Shown: positions 34,887 to 47,029, numbered from the stretch's first letter. The stretch is 64,000 bases of DNA from Straminergon stramineum (GCA_963920665.1 OY987271.1:8559350-8623349), one strand, 5' to 3'. The notes: generated by a model not told the origin, from the sequence alone. Program-made: numbers and translations.

Positions 34887-36681
34887 TGTGCAAATGTTCA
34901 ATAGTAGGTGGGTATGACATAAAAATTGGTTTGGTAGTGAGAGTGTGAGAGAAATCTCTACTACTACCAACTGGTATTATTTTAATGAGTGTGGATCCAC
35001 CTTTAAACAATATCTAAATGTAGGAGACTTTTGTCATTGTGGCATGTTTTGATTGTGTAAGCAATCCTAGAAGTCGAATATATGGCTCAACTCTCTGGCA
35101 TTGGCATTATGTCCAATAACTTCAAAGCAGGCCAAGTCATAAAAAATAATCACTGGTCAATACCAACTTGACTGCCCCACGGCTTAGTAGGTCAGTAGGT
35201 CCTAACTAGGGATTATTTTGGATAACTTGCTTTGCTTTGCAAATACCTAGTCCATATTTTTCAGGTCATAAGTTCTACATGAGACTCGCTGGAGGGCTGC
35301 CTGGTGGTGATATATAGGGCCGGTTAGGCCTGATACCGTGGTCTAGTACTGTAGTGGAAAAAAATGTTTGAAATGTCTCCTGACTCTCCTCTACCCTCCT
35401 TGAATCAACAACTGAGATTCTGTCTTAGCGTCTTTTGCACTGCTCATTGGTGGAGTTTAATTTCCTTTCAACTTAAACTAGCTACAGTAGCTAGTCTATC
35501 CTCAAGCTAGATTCAAGTTTGAACTGTACAGTGCAGCTAGCAGGGCAACTCCTTGCCATTTTAACTCACTCAAAATGATTCCACTCCAAAACTTATAATT
35601 CATCGATCAAAGCTTGCAACCTACGATCGAGTCTGCGATGCACAAATTGCTCGATCGAAGCAATTGGCACCGATCGAGGCAGGGGAAAACAAATCTATCA
35701 ATAGAGGAAGAAACTCGCACAACAATGAAACAAAACTAAGGCAGGGAGAATCGGTCGGGAGCATGCAAAACAATGGGAAGAAGCATCATTCAGTGAGGGA
35801 GGACTGGAAGGACACATCGAGGGAAGGAGAGCTAGAAATGACGTACCGTATCGAGTAGGGACTGAGGGAGAGCTAGAGGAACTTAAGGGAAAAGAATGGT
35901 ACTCTTGGTGGCACACTGTGGTTATGATGTCACAACACAGACATTGGGGCCTTGTCAATTCTATCTGGTAGTACCTGTAGGCAATTCAAAAGTTTGGTAG
36001 GCTAATGAAAATGAAACATGATTTTCTTATCCCCTTAAGTTTTTTCACTATGTTTTCACCAAAAATGCTCCAAAACTGCCATTTTTAGTACAAGTACCAA
36101 ATTTGAGAATTTTCTTTTGGGACACATGTAACCAGAGGATCTTGTAGTACATTGGTTTGAGATGACGTGAAAAAAGTTTCAAAAATTTTCACTATGCAGA
36201 TTGCAAGATATTTGGGTTTGAATTGACAAGAATCCATTTTTTGACCTTGCAAAACCTGGGCAAGTGCACTTTACAAGGCCACATTGATTAGTAAGAAAAA
36301 ATGTCCAAAATGGTGGTGCTTCTTTGGAATCATTTTTCAAGGGAAATTGGCTACATGCTTGAAAAAATTCAGTTCATTTTGAATTGTACAACATATAGGA
36401 AAAAAATCATAAGTAGAAAGAAGTAGAGCATGATTTCAAAATACTAAATTGTTAAGAATTTAGTTATGGAATTGAAAAATGCCAATCCCAATGGTAGAAA
36501 TGTTGTAACAAACAATCTACATCCATTTTTTTAATTTTTTTTCAAATATATTGAAAAGTGAGTTAAATAATGGACTTCAAAATTTATTTTAGAGTAGGGA
36601 ATCCATAACTACCTACAAACTAAAAACCCTCATGACTTTCATTTCATCAATCAAAATGGAATGATTCAAAGCCTTCCATGC

Positions 36682-36723
<42 letters not shown>

Positions 36724-36840
36724 AGAAAACCAATTTCAATTTTTGTAACCTTAAAAAGTGATTTTTAAAGAATTTTTGTGAGTTCCTTGGATTTTCCGTT
36801 GAACAATGAAAATTACATATCATACAATAAGTGTTTGGGT
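34887..36840. other. AT-rich sequence ending at the insertion site of the large hAT element
   Basis: No supported gene. A (TA)n run lies at about 36685-36722. Bases 36040-36260 and 36590-36840 loosely resemble the dispersed repeat also seen at 24430-24830 and 63000-63640, so the large hAT element appears to have landed in or beside an older repeat. Confidence 0.4.
36833..36840. repeat. Left target-site duplication GTTTGGGT
   Basis: Exact 8-bp match to 53619-53626, directly abutting the inverted termini of the element. Eight bases is the length typical of hAT elements. Confidence 0.88.
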
Positions 36841-36853
36841 CATGGTTGTCATA
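36841..36853 (+). repeat. Left terminal inverted repeat of the large hAT element
   Basis: CATGGTTGTCATA; complement of the right terminus is CAGGGTTGTCATA. Begins CA(T/G)GG, as many hAT termini do. Confidence 0.85.
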
Positions 36854-37080
36854 GTGGACAGACGTCCTGTTCGCCTGTCCGTTAGAGGTCTCGCCCATCC
36901 GATACAGTCAACACAAAGTTGACTTTATGAAAACAGAAAAATAGGCCACATGGATGCCACATGGATTCTGGAACATGGAGGGTGCGGACGCCATCATCAG
37001 GGCATGGACGTGATCGTCAGGGCACGGACGAGATCGTCAGGGCATGGACGCCATCGTCAAGGCATGGACGGGATTTACAT
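36850..37080. repeat. Left subterminal array, TCAGGGCATGGACG units
   Basis: Units such as GTCAGGGCATGGACGCCATC repeat at about 20-22-bp spacing from about 36970 to 37070. They are the reverse complement of the GTCCGCGCCCTGA units at 45340-45770, 48540-49160 and 53325-53460. Confidence 0.75.
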
Positions 37081-37099
37081 ATGCAAAATTAATATGCTT

Positions 37100-38330
37100 T
37101 TACATATTTCCATTTCATATTTCATATTCCATATTCCAAGTCACTCCAACACTCCATATTTTTTTTTAATGTTATATCATATCACTGTAACGCCCAAATC
37201 ATTTCCATATCCAAATCAATCCACCATTCCATATTTTTTGGGGGTGTTAAATTACATCATTGTAACACCCAAACCACTTCCATGTCCAAATCACTCCACC
37301 ATTCCATAAATTTTTTGGGTGTTACATCATATCACACTAACACCCAAACCATTTCCATATTTGAAAGCACTCCACCATTCATATTTCTTTTAATGTTAGA
37401 TTATATAACTCCTTAAAAATAATTGGCCACTCTAAAATAAATTGGTATGCTTTTCAAAAGCTTGGGTCACTCCATCTCCCCTTTTGGACATTCATTTTTA
37501 AAGCACACTTCCATTCCAAGTCACTGCCCTTATTTTTTTGGCATCATTACCAAAAGTCTTTTATTTTAATTCAATGCCACTTGTGTAGGGTGGAATGATT
37601 TTTTTTTCCTATTTTATTTTCTGTGATTAGCACAAATGTTCCATCTCTACACAAGGCCATTTCTTTATCGTTGATCATTCCCAATCATTTCATTTTTTGC
37701 TTCATTAGCAAAACTCTTTCATCCCAAGTGAATTCCATTTATTTTTTGTGGTATCCCAACTCTCTCCGAATTGAATGGTAATTTTTGGAGGGTGTTAGTT
37801 CAAATCATTTTGACACACTCTTTTTTCATTTTTTGTGGACTTATCTCTCTCACAAAATTGTTCCATCCCAACCCCAAGCCATTTTGTATTTGTTCCATCA
37901 TTTCCTTTCCTATTTTTTTCCATTAATGAACAAAGCCCTTCCCATCCCAACTCTATGCCATTTTTTTGGGTTTGGATCATTCTCTCTCTTTTTTTGGGCT
38001 TCATTCCTAAAACTCTCCCATCCCAACTCATGGTTATTCTTTTCTTTTTTGTTGAAACATTCCATTTTCTATTTTGTTTTGGTTCATGAATTAGCAAGAC
38101 AATTTTATTTGAACTCATAGTTTTGCTTTATTTGTTGAATCTTTCCCTTCCCTATTTTATTTTTGCTTATTTACTAAAGTTCTTCCATCTAAACTCAAAG
38201 CCATCATTTTTATTTTTTTGTTCCATCATTCCCTTTCCTTTTATTTTTTTCTTCATTCCTAAAATTCTTCCAATCTACTTCAATGTCATTCTTTTTTTTT
38301 TTGGATCATTTCTTTTTTTTTAGGGGGCTT
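37100..38330 (-). repeat. Degenerate 75-85-bp satellite, inverted relative to 43270-44930
   Basis: Units of the type CATTCCTAAAACTCTCCCAT / CCCAACTCAATGCCATTTTT / TTCCATCATTCCCTTTCC recur along the block. The first part (37100-37400) is a related variant with CCAAACCATTTCCATATCC and TGTTACATCAT. Phe- and Ser-rich frames here are artefacts of the repeat. Confidence 0.75.
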
Positions 38331-38639
38331 CATGAACTCCTAAAACATAGGCATAGTGAAAAAATAAAGTGTATGTATTTTTATACCAAACTACTGCATT
38401 CATTGTTTTTATTTAAGTTTTATCATCAATTCATAGAACTCATAAAAATGCAATGAGAACAAACAATGAAATGGAATATTAATATATTATGAGATTTTGA
38501 GTATAGAATACATCCGATTTTATATATATTTTGAGGTGTTTGGCAATTTCCAAGTAGGTACACATGGTCCTCTATGAGTATGATTTACCTTCTATGCCTA
38601 AACTATATGCTAAACTACAAAAAATGAAACAACTAAATA

Positions 38640-40267
38640 CTATGTACGATAACAACAATCTGGCATAGTCCAACAGTGGGGGGCCTTTTTCAATGTGTCT
38701 AGAACATTTGGCATTGACGCCCTTTCACTCACATCCTCTTTTACGAGGCTTTCCAATTTGATCCTGAGGTTCTGATATTGCTCTAGATTCTTCGTTGTAA
38801 AGTATTTGGGGTTCTAGTCCTCTTTCCAAATTGTAGCTGCTATCCATCCCGCCGCATATGCATCAGCAGCCATGGAGTACAAATGTGTTTTCTATATGGC
38901 TTCAATTGAATTTGCTGAACCCTGCTCTCCATATACATAAAACAATTAAGGGCTGCAAACCTTCACTTCTTCTTCTCCTTCACTAGAATCTCCATGCTGG
39001 AAAAGCCATACCTTGATGGCTCCTTCTCTACAACTCAGCTAGAAAGTCCCCAATCACATATCCCTATGTACACCCTGTGTTCTTTCCAATCATCAAAATG
39101 GAGCAAAACATTGGATGGAGTTATGTCGTTGTGCATGTACTGTGCATCGTGGCATTTCCCCACAATGACAAGCAAGGAGAGTGCCAAGTTCATTCGGTTC
39201 TTTCGGTAAGTTGCAACCCATGCAAGCTCCTCTTTTATCAACCCCGTACCTTGATCACGCTCAATGTCATCCACATCCACTAATTCGCTCACTTTCAAAT
39301 TGTATTTGGATAAGAAAGAAATTAGAGATCCTCCATTCCACCACAGCATATAGCCTTCCATCATTTTAGGGTGGAGGTACGCAATTCGAATGATGCCAGG
39401 ATGTATGACTGGACACCCTCCCGCCTCATTGATGATTCCTTAGCGCTTCTCCTTTTCATTTGTGGTTTTCAAACTCTTCCTAGCAAAAAATATCCAACTA
39501 GGAATGCTCTCAAGTTTTGTAAGCATCATCTTCCTCACGGTCCCATATGAACCAACCGCACTCTATTCTGGCATGGGGATGACTTTTACTGAACTTTCAA
39601 GCCACTTGAATGTTCCACTCACACAATGAGCCCTTATTGCATCTTCAATTGTCACTTTCCATGGTGCTTGCTTTTTCTTACGCGATGAAGAAAATTGTTG
39701 AGCAAAATTGAAAATCATTCAAAATTTTGCAACCAACTCTTTGTTCTGCACGTCCCAATCGCTACCATCCTCTTTCTTACTCGTGTGGTAACACCAATTT
39801 GACACTATATTGGTTGTAAGGGCAACCACCTATTTATCTAGCCAGTCTTGGTGCAACCAATAATTAGAGAAATTGTTGAATTTCTCAGATGCTTCAAACT
39901 TTGACTCCAGCTCCCTTTGTAGGTCCCTCGTCAGTTTGTGGTATCCTTCTTCGTTGTGCACCACATACTCCCTGGTCAACATAGTTGTACCTTGACAAGT
40001 GTAGAACACCATAGCTATTGCTCTCCCTTCAACTATGAATTCATGTGGAGGTATATGGGGATTTTGGGCTTTATTGCGCTTCTTTTGGCTTGATGAGGAA
40101 GGATTTGATGAACCTGAGGACATCAATGTGTTCGTAGATGGAATTACCATACCACCGACATCATCCAAATCTTTAAACATAGGACGTTTTTTCGCAAATC
40201 CACTCCCTTCCCTTGTCATAATGGAAAAAATTTGGTACGATGGGCCTCCGAATCTATCCTGAAGCAC
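38640..40267 (-). pseudogene. Protein-kinase-like cargo gene (HND/DWG variant) in the large hAT element
   Basis: The minus-strand frame can be followed from 40267 to 38640, about 540 codons. A polar N-terminal region comes first, then a glycine loop (SAVGSYGTVRKM) and a likely subdomain II Lys (FFARKSLKT). HPGIIRIAYLHPKMMEGYML follows, then a catalytic loop MHNDITPSNVLLHF (HND instead of HRD) and ICDWGLSS (DWG instead of DFG). After one frameshift near 38970 the C-lobe follows: LFYVYGEQGSANSIEAI and SMAADAYAAGWIAATIWKED. Stops at 39830, 39719, 39563, 39440 and 39035, plus three in the C-lobe, kill it. The first in-frame ATG is at about 40219, but a pyrimidine-rich tract ending in TTCAG just upstream of the first codons suggests an exon start near 40262. 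The gene points outward and is divergent to the RING-H2 gene. Confidence 0.72.
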
Positions 40268-40413
40268 GAAAGTTAAAAAAAATTCAAAAAAACCAGGTCA
40301 CATATGCGGGCCAAGCCCACCACCCACCAAACTCACTCGCATAGGCCGCGGGGATGAACTAGCATGAGAGGCATAGGGTGCGGACTTGGCAAAGAAATGA
40401 GGGCGAGGACTCG

Positions 40414-40423
40414 CTTTATATAG
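40414..40423 (-). promoter_or_regulatory. TATA box CTATATAAAG for the kinase-like gene
   Basis: Minus-strand CTATATAAAG, about 150 bp upstream of the first kinase-like codons. Identical in sequence to the plus-strand box at 40602-40611, in mirror orientation. Confidence 0.65.
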
Positions 40424-40601
40424 TCCCCCCGCGCACGTCCACACCCTGTCCCCTCGCGTTCCCACCCCTGCACATGGCGTTCCTGCCCCGCTCCAACCGC
40501 GATGGCGTCCGCGCCCCAACATTTGGAATTCGGGCCTCCACTCAAACATGTTCCCGCCCCAGCATCGATGGCGTCCACGCCTTGGCATCCCCCAACTCCA
40601 A

Positions 40602-40611
40602 CTATATAAAG
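40602..40611 (+). promoter_or_regulatory. TATA box CTATATAAAG for RING-H2 gene 2
   Basis: Lies 129 bp before the ATG at 40740, a suitable distance for a TATA box with a 5' leader of about 100 bases. Mirror copy at 40414-40423. Confidence 0.68.
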
Positions 40612-40739
40612 CTGTTTCCGCCCCATTTGTGCCCGCCCTACATACTCTCAGCCTTCCACCTCTTTGTTGAGCTGGTTGTGAGCATTGTGCAGGGTCTACT
40701 TGATTGCCACGTTGGAGGTTTTCGAATTTTTCTGCAAAA

Positions 40740-43037
40740 ATGGCTACACCACCAAGAATGACCAAGGAGGAATGAGACAAGACCCGACTGCGAGCAGGAA
40801 CCAAACATTGTAAGCGACTGCATGTTCTACGTAACCTTGCCAAGCTTGCATTCAAGGGGTGGGTGGACGTGCCTGACCCATGGACTTATGACAACTGTAC
40901 CAATTACATTGAGTGGTGCCACATTGACAAGGTCTTCCTGGAAGAGCGACATAACTTTCATAGATGTTTCCACAAGGCAAATTTGAAACATTGCCTTGAC
41001 AGTGAGTTCACGAACCAATGCATTGAGGTGTTCCAGGTGTTGTATGATGTCCTGAACGTCACACGCAATGAAGTGCATCTTTTCATTGCACGAGGGGTCC
41101 ATGCGGAGGTGAAGTTGAACAAGAGAGTGGATTGGTCAACTTTGAAGACAATGGGGGAAAATGTCAAAATTCCTACCCCAGTGAATGGATTCATTCCAAG
41201 GGGGGTAAAAAGATACCCGGAAGGTGGTCTATCGAAAAAAACTACACAGGTTCACGCACCATGAAACTATGACACTCCGGACTCATCTATGGACAACAAC
41301 TCCGATGGATCTTGTGTGCCAATTGTAGTCAGCCATAGAACACAACAACAATGTGCTAAAAAGAGGAGGGCTACAAGTGCAATTGATGAGGTTTTACTTG
41401 AAAATGTTGTGGAGGAACAGGTGCCACCTATTGACGAACCATCAGTAGGACTTGTCGATGTTACAGCTGCTGCAAACCGAATTCAGAGTTTGTTGACCGA
41501 AGTGAATGACAAGAATGCGGAATTGCATTCTTTATATGATGATGTTAACAAATTGAGGGAAGAAATCAAAGAGAAGGACAACATCATCAATCAACAACAA
41601 CTTGAGATGGAGGTACTTCGACACGCTTTTGAGGCAACAACATTGGCCAATGGTGGTCAGGATCCACGAGGGGAAGCGCAAGGGCCTTCAAATAATTCTC
41701 AAATTCCATTGGACATTGCAGAAGTTGGTGCAACAATGGGTACTCAAGAAGATTCATTGTCCTTCAGAGAATTACCCACAAATGTAGTTGCAGCAATACC
41801 AGTTGACCAAAGCACCCAACTGATGGACGTGCTTGCAAACAATTTGAGGTTGAAAAATCAATTGCATGCATTGATGGAGTAGTATTACCAATGGAAGATG
41901 GCATGCATCTTCGGTGTTGACAAAACTAGGCAAATGGTGGAAGAATTAAAAAAAATAAACAACAATTACGGCGCACACAATCAAGAGAGGGTTTTTGGTT
42001 TGACATCGTGGGCCTTGGTAGATGATCTTTTCAACATGGATGAAATGGCGACCATCAACATTGGTGGTGGACCAACAACCATCGATTGGTCCAAATATGC
42101 TTGGGATTTCAAGAATGTAGTTGGCTCTGCCGTCGACCATCAAGGCAATCCATTACTACTATGGCCAAATCCTTCAACCTTCGTGCATGATGGAACTACA
42201 TGTCCCATTTGTCTTAATCCATTTGGCCCGGAAGGTGGAATGCACCTAGGCATGTGCGAACATTTGTACCACCCATTCTGCCTAATTAGCTTGATGATTA
42301 TTCGCCGACGTTGTTCATTGTGCAAGGCTCCTTTCCATGAGCACTTGTATGAGTTGTTTGGATTAGTTCCCTACATGCCACCACATTGGGAATTCAATGC
42401 TAAAAATGCCCCTGATCATTCTCAAAAGTGGGGAACAGACTTGGTGTAGAGCTGGAAATTGAACATCCATTCGTTGGACAAACAAAACCTTTGTACCAAA
42501 TGGGGTTGGGAAAGAGATCCGGCTCAAATTGTGGAGGTGTGCCACCACTTGGTTCCACTAAAGGACAACTTCAGCCAAGGAAGACGGAATTTCTTCTTCC
42601 AGTGCTTCAATGGGCATTGGAACGAAGCTGGACAATACTTCCAATTTGGACCTCATCCTCGTGGATGGTTATGGGGTGTTGATGGAGTTCGCATTACTAA
42701 CAACAATGGGATGCGGATGGGGGAAGACATTGGCATGCCAGACCCTGGTGAACTTGCACAACTATTGGAGTCAAAGTGGCGAGAAACCTTTCGAAATGAA
42801 GGGATGGACTATTTGTTGGAACAGCATAGCTCGGGAACTCTCCAATGTCTTGAGAGCCTCAAACAATCACAAATATTGAGGGCTATATTAGAGGAAGACG
42901 GACCAGCAAGGAGAACTCAATCCGTAGTTCGTAGACTTTGTTTGGGCTTAGATGAAGACCTTCCAGTCCACGCCGGGACACATGACACTGAGGCTGGACC
43001 AAGTGGTAGTGCAAGTAGTCCAATGAACATTGACTAA
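40740..43037 (+). pseudogene. RING-H2 accessory gene 2 of the large hAT element
   Basis: One frame of 766 codons from ATG 40740 to TAA/TAG-type end at 43037. N-terminal domain: WTYDNCTNYIEWCHIDKVF and EVKLNKRVDWST, matching RING gene 1 and the gene at 26050. A coiled-coil segment follows (NRIQSLLTEVNDKNAELHSL, DDVNKLREEIKEKDNIINQQ). The RING-H2 finger has CPIC, CEHLYHPFC and CSLC with the same spacing as copy 1 and the following LYELFGLVPYMPPHWEFN block. Then a NGHWNEAGQYFQFGP block and an acidic tail. Nonsense codons: 40773, 41262, 41880 and 42447; no frameshift. A RING-H2 protein would be expected to recruit an E2 enzyme, but its target and its role in transposition are unknown. It is co-oriented with and upstream of the transposase, as in unit 1. 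Confidence 0.78.
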
Positions 43038-43269
43038 GTATAGTTTAGAATGTTTTAGCTAGTGAGCTTAGGTTTTCTTAGAAGACTTACTTTCCTAGCA
43101 TTATATAGGCTTATATACTTTCCTACTTTATATTACACTATGCATATGAAATATATATGATTTTGTTTTGAATGGTTTTGCCCAAATTGACTTCGTTTAT
43201 TTTTTGCACATACTCATTTGAAACGACTTGTCGACTTCATACATATTAAAATTATTTATACCATGAAAT
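43038..43269. other. AT-rich 3' flank of RING-H2 gene 2
   Basis: Short AT-rich segment, probably the 3' untranslated region. No other feature seen. Confidence 0.4.
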
Positions 43270-44930
43270 GAAATGTCATTGAAATGGAGTAAAATTCATT
43301 TCCAATTTCCAATTAATGAATAAAATTAGGGAAGGACCACAAATGTCATTTAATAGGAAAGAAACACTTTTGAAATGTCGTTAATGGAAAGGAAATAAGG
43401 AATGATGGAACCCCCCAAAAAATGGGATGGTAATAGGTACATATTTAATTGCAAAATATTGAAATAGGCAAAGGAATGATGGAGAAAAGCAAAAAATAGG
43501 GAAAGAATGATATACCAAAAAATAAATGGCATTGAGTTGGGATAGAATGATCTTGCAAATCAAGCCCCAAAAAATTAGAATGGGTTTAGGGAATACAAAA
43601 ATTAAATGCACTTGGGTTGAGATGGAGCAATTTGCTAATCCAGCACAAAAAAATTAGGAAGGGAATGATCAATGAAAAAAAAATAGCATTGAGTTGGAAA
43701 AAATTTAGGAAGAGAATAGTAATGCCATTTAGTTTTTGTATAACTTGGGATGAAACAATTTTGCTAATCAAGCAAAAAAAATCAGAAAGGGAATGAATCC
43801 TACGGTCCTACCCAAAAAATGGCATGGAAGTGTATTGTTATCCGAAGCACCAAAAATTGGGAAAGGTAAATGGGAATCATTAAATTGGGATGGAAACAGG
43901 TACATATCCAATAAAATAGTTACCAAAAAATGACCATAAAATAAAATTGAAAACTTTAAATTAGGGAAGGAAGTAAAATGTCTTTGAGTTGGAATAGGAT
44001 TTAATAAATAAAAAAGTTAGTGAAAAAAATGAAATGTCATTGAATTGGATTAGGATTCAATGGGAATAAAATTTAGGTAAGGAAATGAAATGTCATTGAG
44101 TTGAAATAGGATTCAAATATTCAATGATAAAAAAAATTAGGTGAAGAAATGTAATGTCATTGAATTGGAATAGGATTTAATGATAAAAACATTTAGAGAA
44201 TGAAATTAAATGTCATTGAATTGGAGTAGGATTCATTTCCAATCAATGACGAAAACTAGGGAAGGGAAAGAAATGTCAATCCATTGGAATGTAAGTGCAT
44301 TTTAAATGTTAATAAAAGCAAACGAATGTGAAAGAGATATGAAACAAATCTTATTTTTGATTACCTATTTTTTCATATGAGAAATGGGAAGTGAATGGAA
44401 AGACTCCAATTTGGTACCATAAAAAACATTTATTATTGAGTTGGGATGGAAGAATTTTACTAATGAGTAAAAAAATAGGAAAGGGAATGATGGAACAAAA
44501 AAAAGCTTGCTTAAAGTTGGAATAAAAGAGTTTTAGGAATAAATGAAGGAAAAAAAATGGAAAGCCAAAAAAATAGGAAAGGAAATGACACAACAAATAA
44601 ATATTGGCATGGAGTTGGAATAAAAGAGTTTTAGGAATTAATGAAGAAAAAAAATAGGAAAGCAAAAGAAAATAGGAAAGGAAGTGAGTTGGATGAATAA
44701 AAATTGGCATGGAGTTCAAATTAAAGAGTTTTAGGAATTAATGAAGAAAAAAATGGTGGAACAAAAAACAAAGGGCAAGTAGTTGAAATGGAAGTGTTTA
44801 AGGAGTTCATGAAGCCAAAAAAAAATTGAATGATTTACAAAAAAATTAATGGCATTGAGGTGGGATGGAAGAGTTTTAGGAATGAAGCCCCCCAAGATAG
44901 GAAAGGGAATGATGGAATTAAAAATTCAAG
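43270..44930 (+). repeat. Degenerate 75-85-bp satellite block, forward orientation
   Basis: Recurring GGCATTGAGTTGGGATGGAA, GAGTTTTAGGAATGAAG and GGAAAGGGAATGATGGAAC elements. Same family as 37100-38330 (inverted) and 47030-48320 (direct). Confidence 0.8.
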
Positions 44931-45160
44931 TGACGTATTGAAGGCCTAGAATTTTTTTTAACTCCCTACTATTTCTTTCATTTTAAACAAAATGCGGTAT
45001 TACCCTTTTATCTAGTACACTACATTTCCAAAACATTTCCTAAATATTTCCTCAAAGTGTCCTAAATACTTTAGAATTTAGAGTCTTTTTTTTACACCCT
45101 AAACTATTTGTTGGTTCAAAGTAGTTTGAAGTGTTACAAGAAGTAAGGAAAAACATTTTC

Positions 45161-45770
45161 CACCACAACAAAAGGGACATGCTCTTCCATGAAGTTTCTT
45201 CCAAATCTTAGTCAGTGGAGCTCTTTATTTGGCATCTTGCTTTCATTTTCTTGTCAGAATCCAAAACAAGTAGTTCAGGCTATAATTAATGGTTCCCCCA
45301 CTCCAAGAAAAGGAAGGACTGAAGGATGTCAAGTTCAAGCGCATTTCAAAGTCCTGCCTCCTGTGCTGGACAAGCACGTCCATGCCCTAGAGTCCACACC
45401 CTGACTTCAAGTCCACACTATGGAGTCTGTGATTTAGTTGTGCTCTCTCAAGTTCTTCCGCCTTTGTGAATTGACTGCCCTAGAGTCTGCACCCTGACAC
45501 AGTCCATTTAGCAAAAACATTTGTAAGAAAAAGCATTCTTGTCTCTCCACGAATATGAGGACTCTAAAGCAAGGTGTGACAACAGTTAATGTTTCCCTCT
45601 TTCCATGAAAAGGGAGGACACCATCTTCCAAGACCATTAAATAGGAAGGAGGGATCCCATGCCCAGTGCATCCCCATGTGCACACCCACATTTCTGTAGT
45701 AGAGTTTCGCCTTGGAGTTCGCGCCTTGAAGTCCGCGCCCTGTAATGACGTCCACGCCCTGAATAGCGCC
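45161..45770 (+). repeat. Segment A of a duplicated satellite-adjacent GC array block
   Basis: Near-identical to 48331-48945, about 3.17 kb away. Shares GGGACATGCTCTTCCATGAA and AAGGAAGGACTGAAGGATGT, and the GTCCACGCCCTAGAGTCC-type array. The right half is a GTCCGCGCCCTGA-type array. Confidence 0.85.
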
Positions 45771-45832
45771 AGCGCGGTGAAGTTCCACCCTCCAACTTCT
45801 TGAATTATTGTGGCCAAGGGTTTCAAGAGTGC

Positions 45833-45867
45833 AGGGTTTAGGGTTTAGGGTTTAGGGTTTAGGGTTT
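45833..45867 (+). repeat. Interstitial plant-type telomere repeat (TTTAGGG, about four units)
   Basis: Four to five consecutive GGGTTTA units directly after the array of segment A. Too short to be a telomere; lies inside the large hAT element. Confidence 0.9.
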
Positions 45868-47029
45868 GAGTTAATGGCTTAGAGTTGAATTAAATAACAA
45901 ATAGATGTAGCAATTACCTTTAGAAAAGAACCCTTCTCATGCATTGCAATCAATATAACTTGTAAGTTCATGTGAAAATCAATTTCTTGTACCAATGATT
46001 CATAATCATGGATTGGCATTCACAATCATTCTACTTCAATTTAACTTGTACGTTCAATTAAGCAACAGTCCCTTGTGCCAAGTAATAAAAGAAAATGAAT
46101 CCCTTTACATTTTTTTTTTTTTAACAAATGGAAAGAACCATTGCATAAAAAAAATACACAACAGGCCAAGCTACAAAGGCTAGACAATGAAGAGATATGA
46201 GCAAAAACAAACAATCCCTTTACATTTAGAAGAAAATGTAGCTTGTAATTTCTCGTTTCTGAAATAAATTTCTTTTAGTTAATGTGCCTCAAATTGAATC
46301 CTTTATTATGAATAATGGATTTGAAGAAATAAAACCTATGGTTTCATTAATAAAATTCATTCTATCAATTACTCCCAAAACCCTTATACCAAGCATTTTC
46401 AAATATTAGTCCCTTCACATGAATCCAAAAGAATGGAAGATCTGAGCTTCCATTCAAAAACCATCCCTTCTAGCTATTTTTTTAGAAATGGTTCCCTTCC
46501 AAGTTATCCAACCCCCCAAAATGTCATTGACTTCGAATGTAAGTGCTTTGAAATTCAATGCCCCCAACGAGGGATGGAGTCACCCAAACTTTCGTAAATT
46601 TAATTTCGGTATGATTCAAAACTTTAGTTACAAGTTAGAATGTTTGAGCCTAAGGGCCTAAATCCCAAGCACAAATACTTGAATTTTCTTTTTTGCTAAA
46701 ATATAATTCTAGCAAAGAAAAACGGGGAGAAAGAAATCCAAGGAAGAGAATTCAAGGCAAGCAGGGAATCCAAGGGTAGGATCCGATGTAAGGCCCTACA
46801 ATTCTATTTTATACAAAATTGGGACCTAAATGGATAGGAAATTTTTTTTTTAACTATTTTCCTTTTTATTAAAGAGTCTTTTGCCCCATGTACCATAAAC
46901 AAATGGGTTAAATTTTTCTACTCAAGATTTAATGCAAAGTATCCATTGTCATTCTTGATTTTCTAATGCATGTGATGGCCTTTAACTTCATATTTTTTTT
47001 ATTATCTATTTTTTTATGACATGTGAAGA
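45868..47029. other. AT-rich spacer inside the large hAT element
   Basis: No gene seen. Short T and A runs (for example near 46110-46125). It separates the two copies of the satellite-plus-array block and has no counterpart elsewhere in the window. Confidence 0.4.

Larger units (their letters stand above)
40330..40630. repeat. Central GC-rich array between the divergent kinase-like and RING-H2 genes
   Basis: Contains GGGTGCGGACTTGG and GGGCGAGGACTCGC on the left (reverse-type) and GGCGTCCGCGCCCC and GGCGTCCACGCCTTGG on the right (forward-type). Orientation therefore changes within the array, between the two TATA boxes. Confidence 0.7.

Noticed and set aside
36960..37075. CRISPR-like array of 20-22-bp repeats
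   Set aside because: Units are degenerate, spacers are part of the repeat, the sequence is eukaryotic, and the same units form subterminal arrays at other element positions.
37785..38323. Hydrophobic frames that look like membrane proteins (also 43350-43771, 44351-44719 and 47636-48047)
   Set aside because: They follow the 75-85-bp satellite and repeat with it, on the strand that is pyrimidine-rich.
45833..45867. A chromosome end
   Set aside because: Only four to five TTTAGGG units, with unrelated sequence continuing on both sides.
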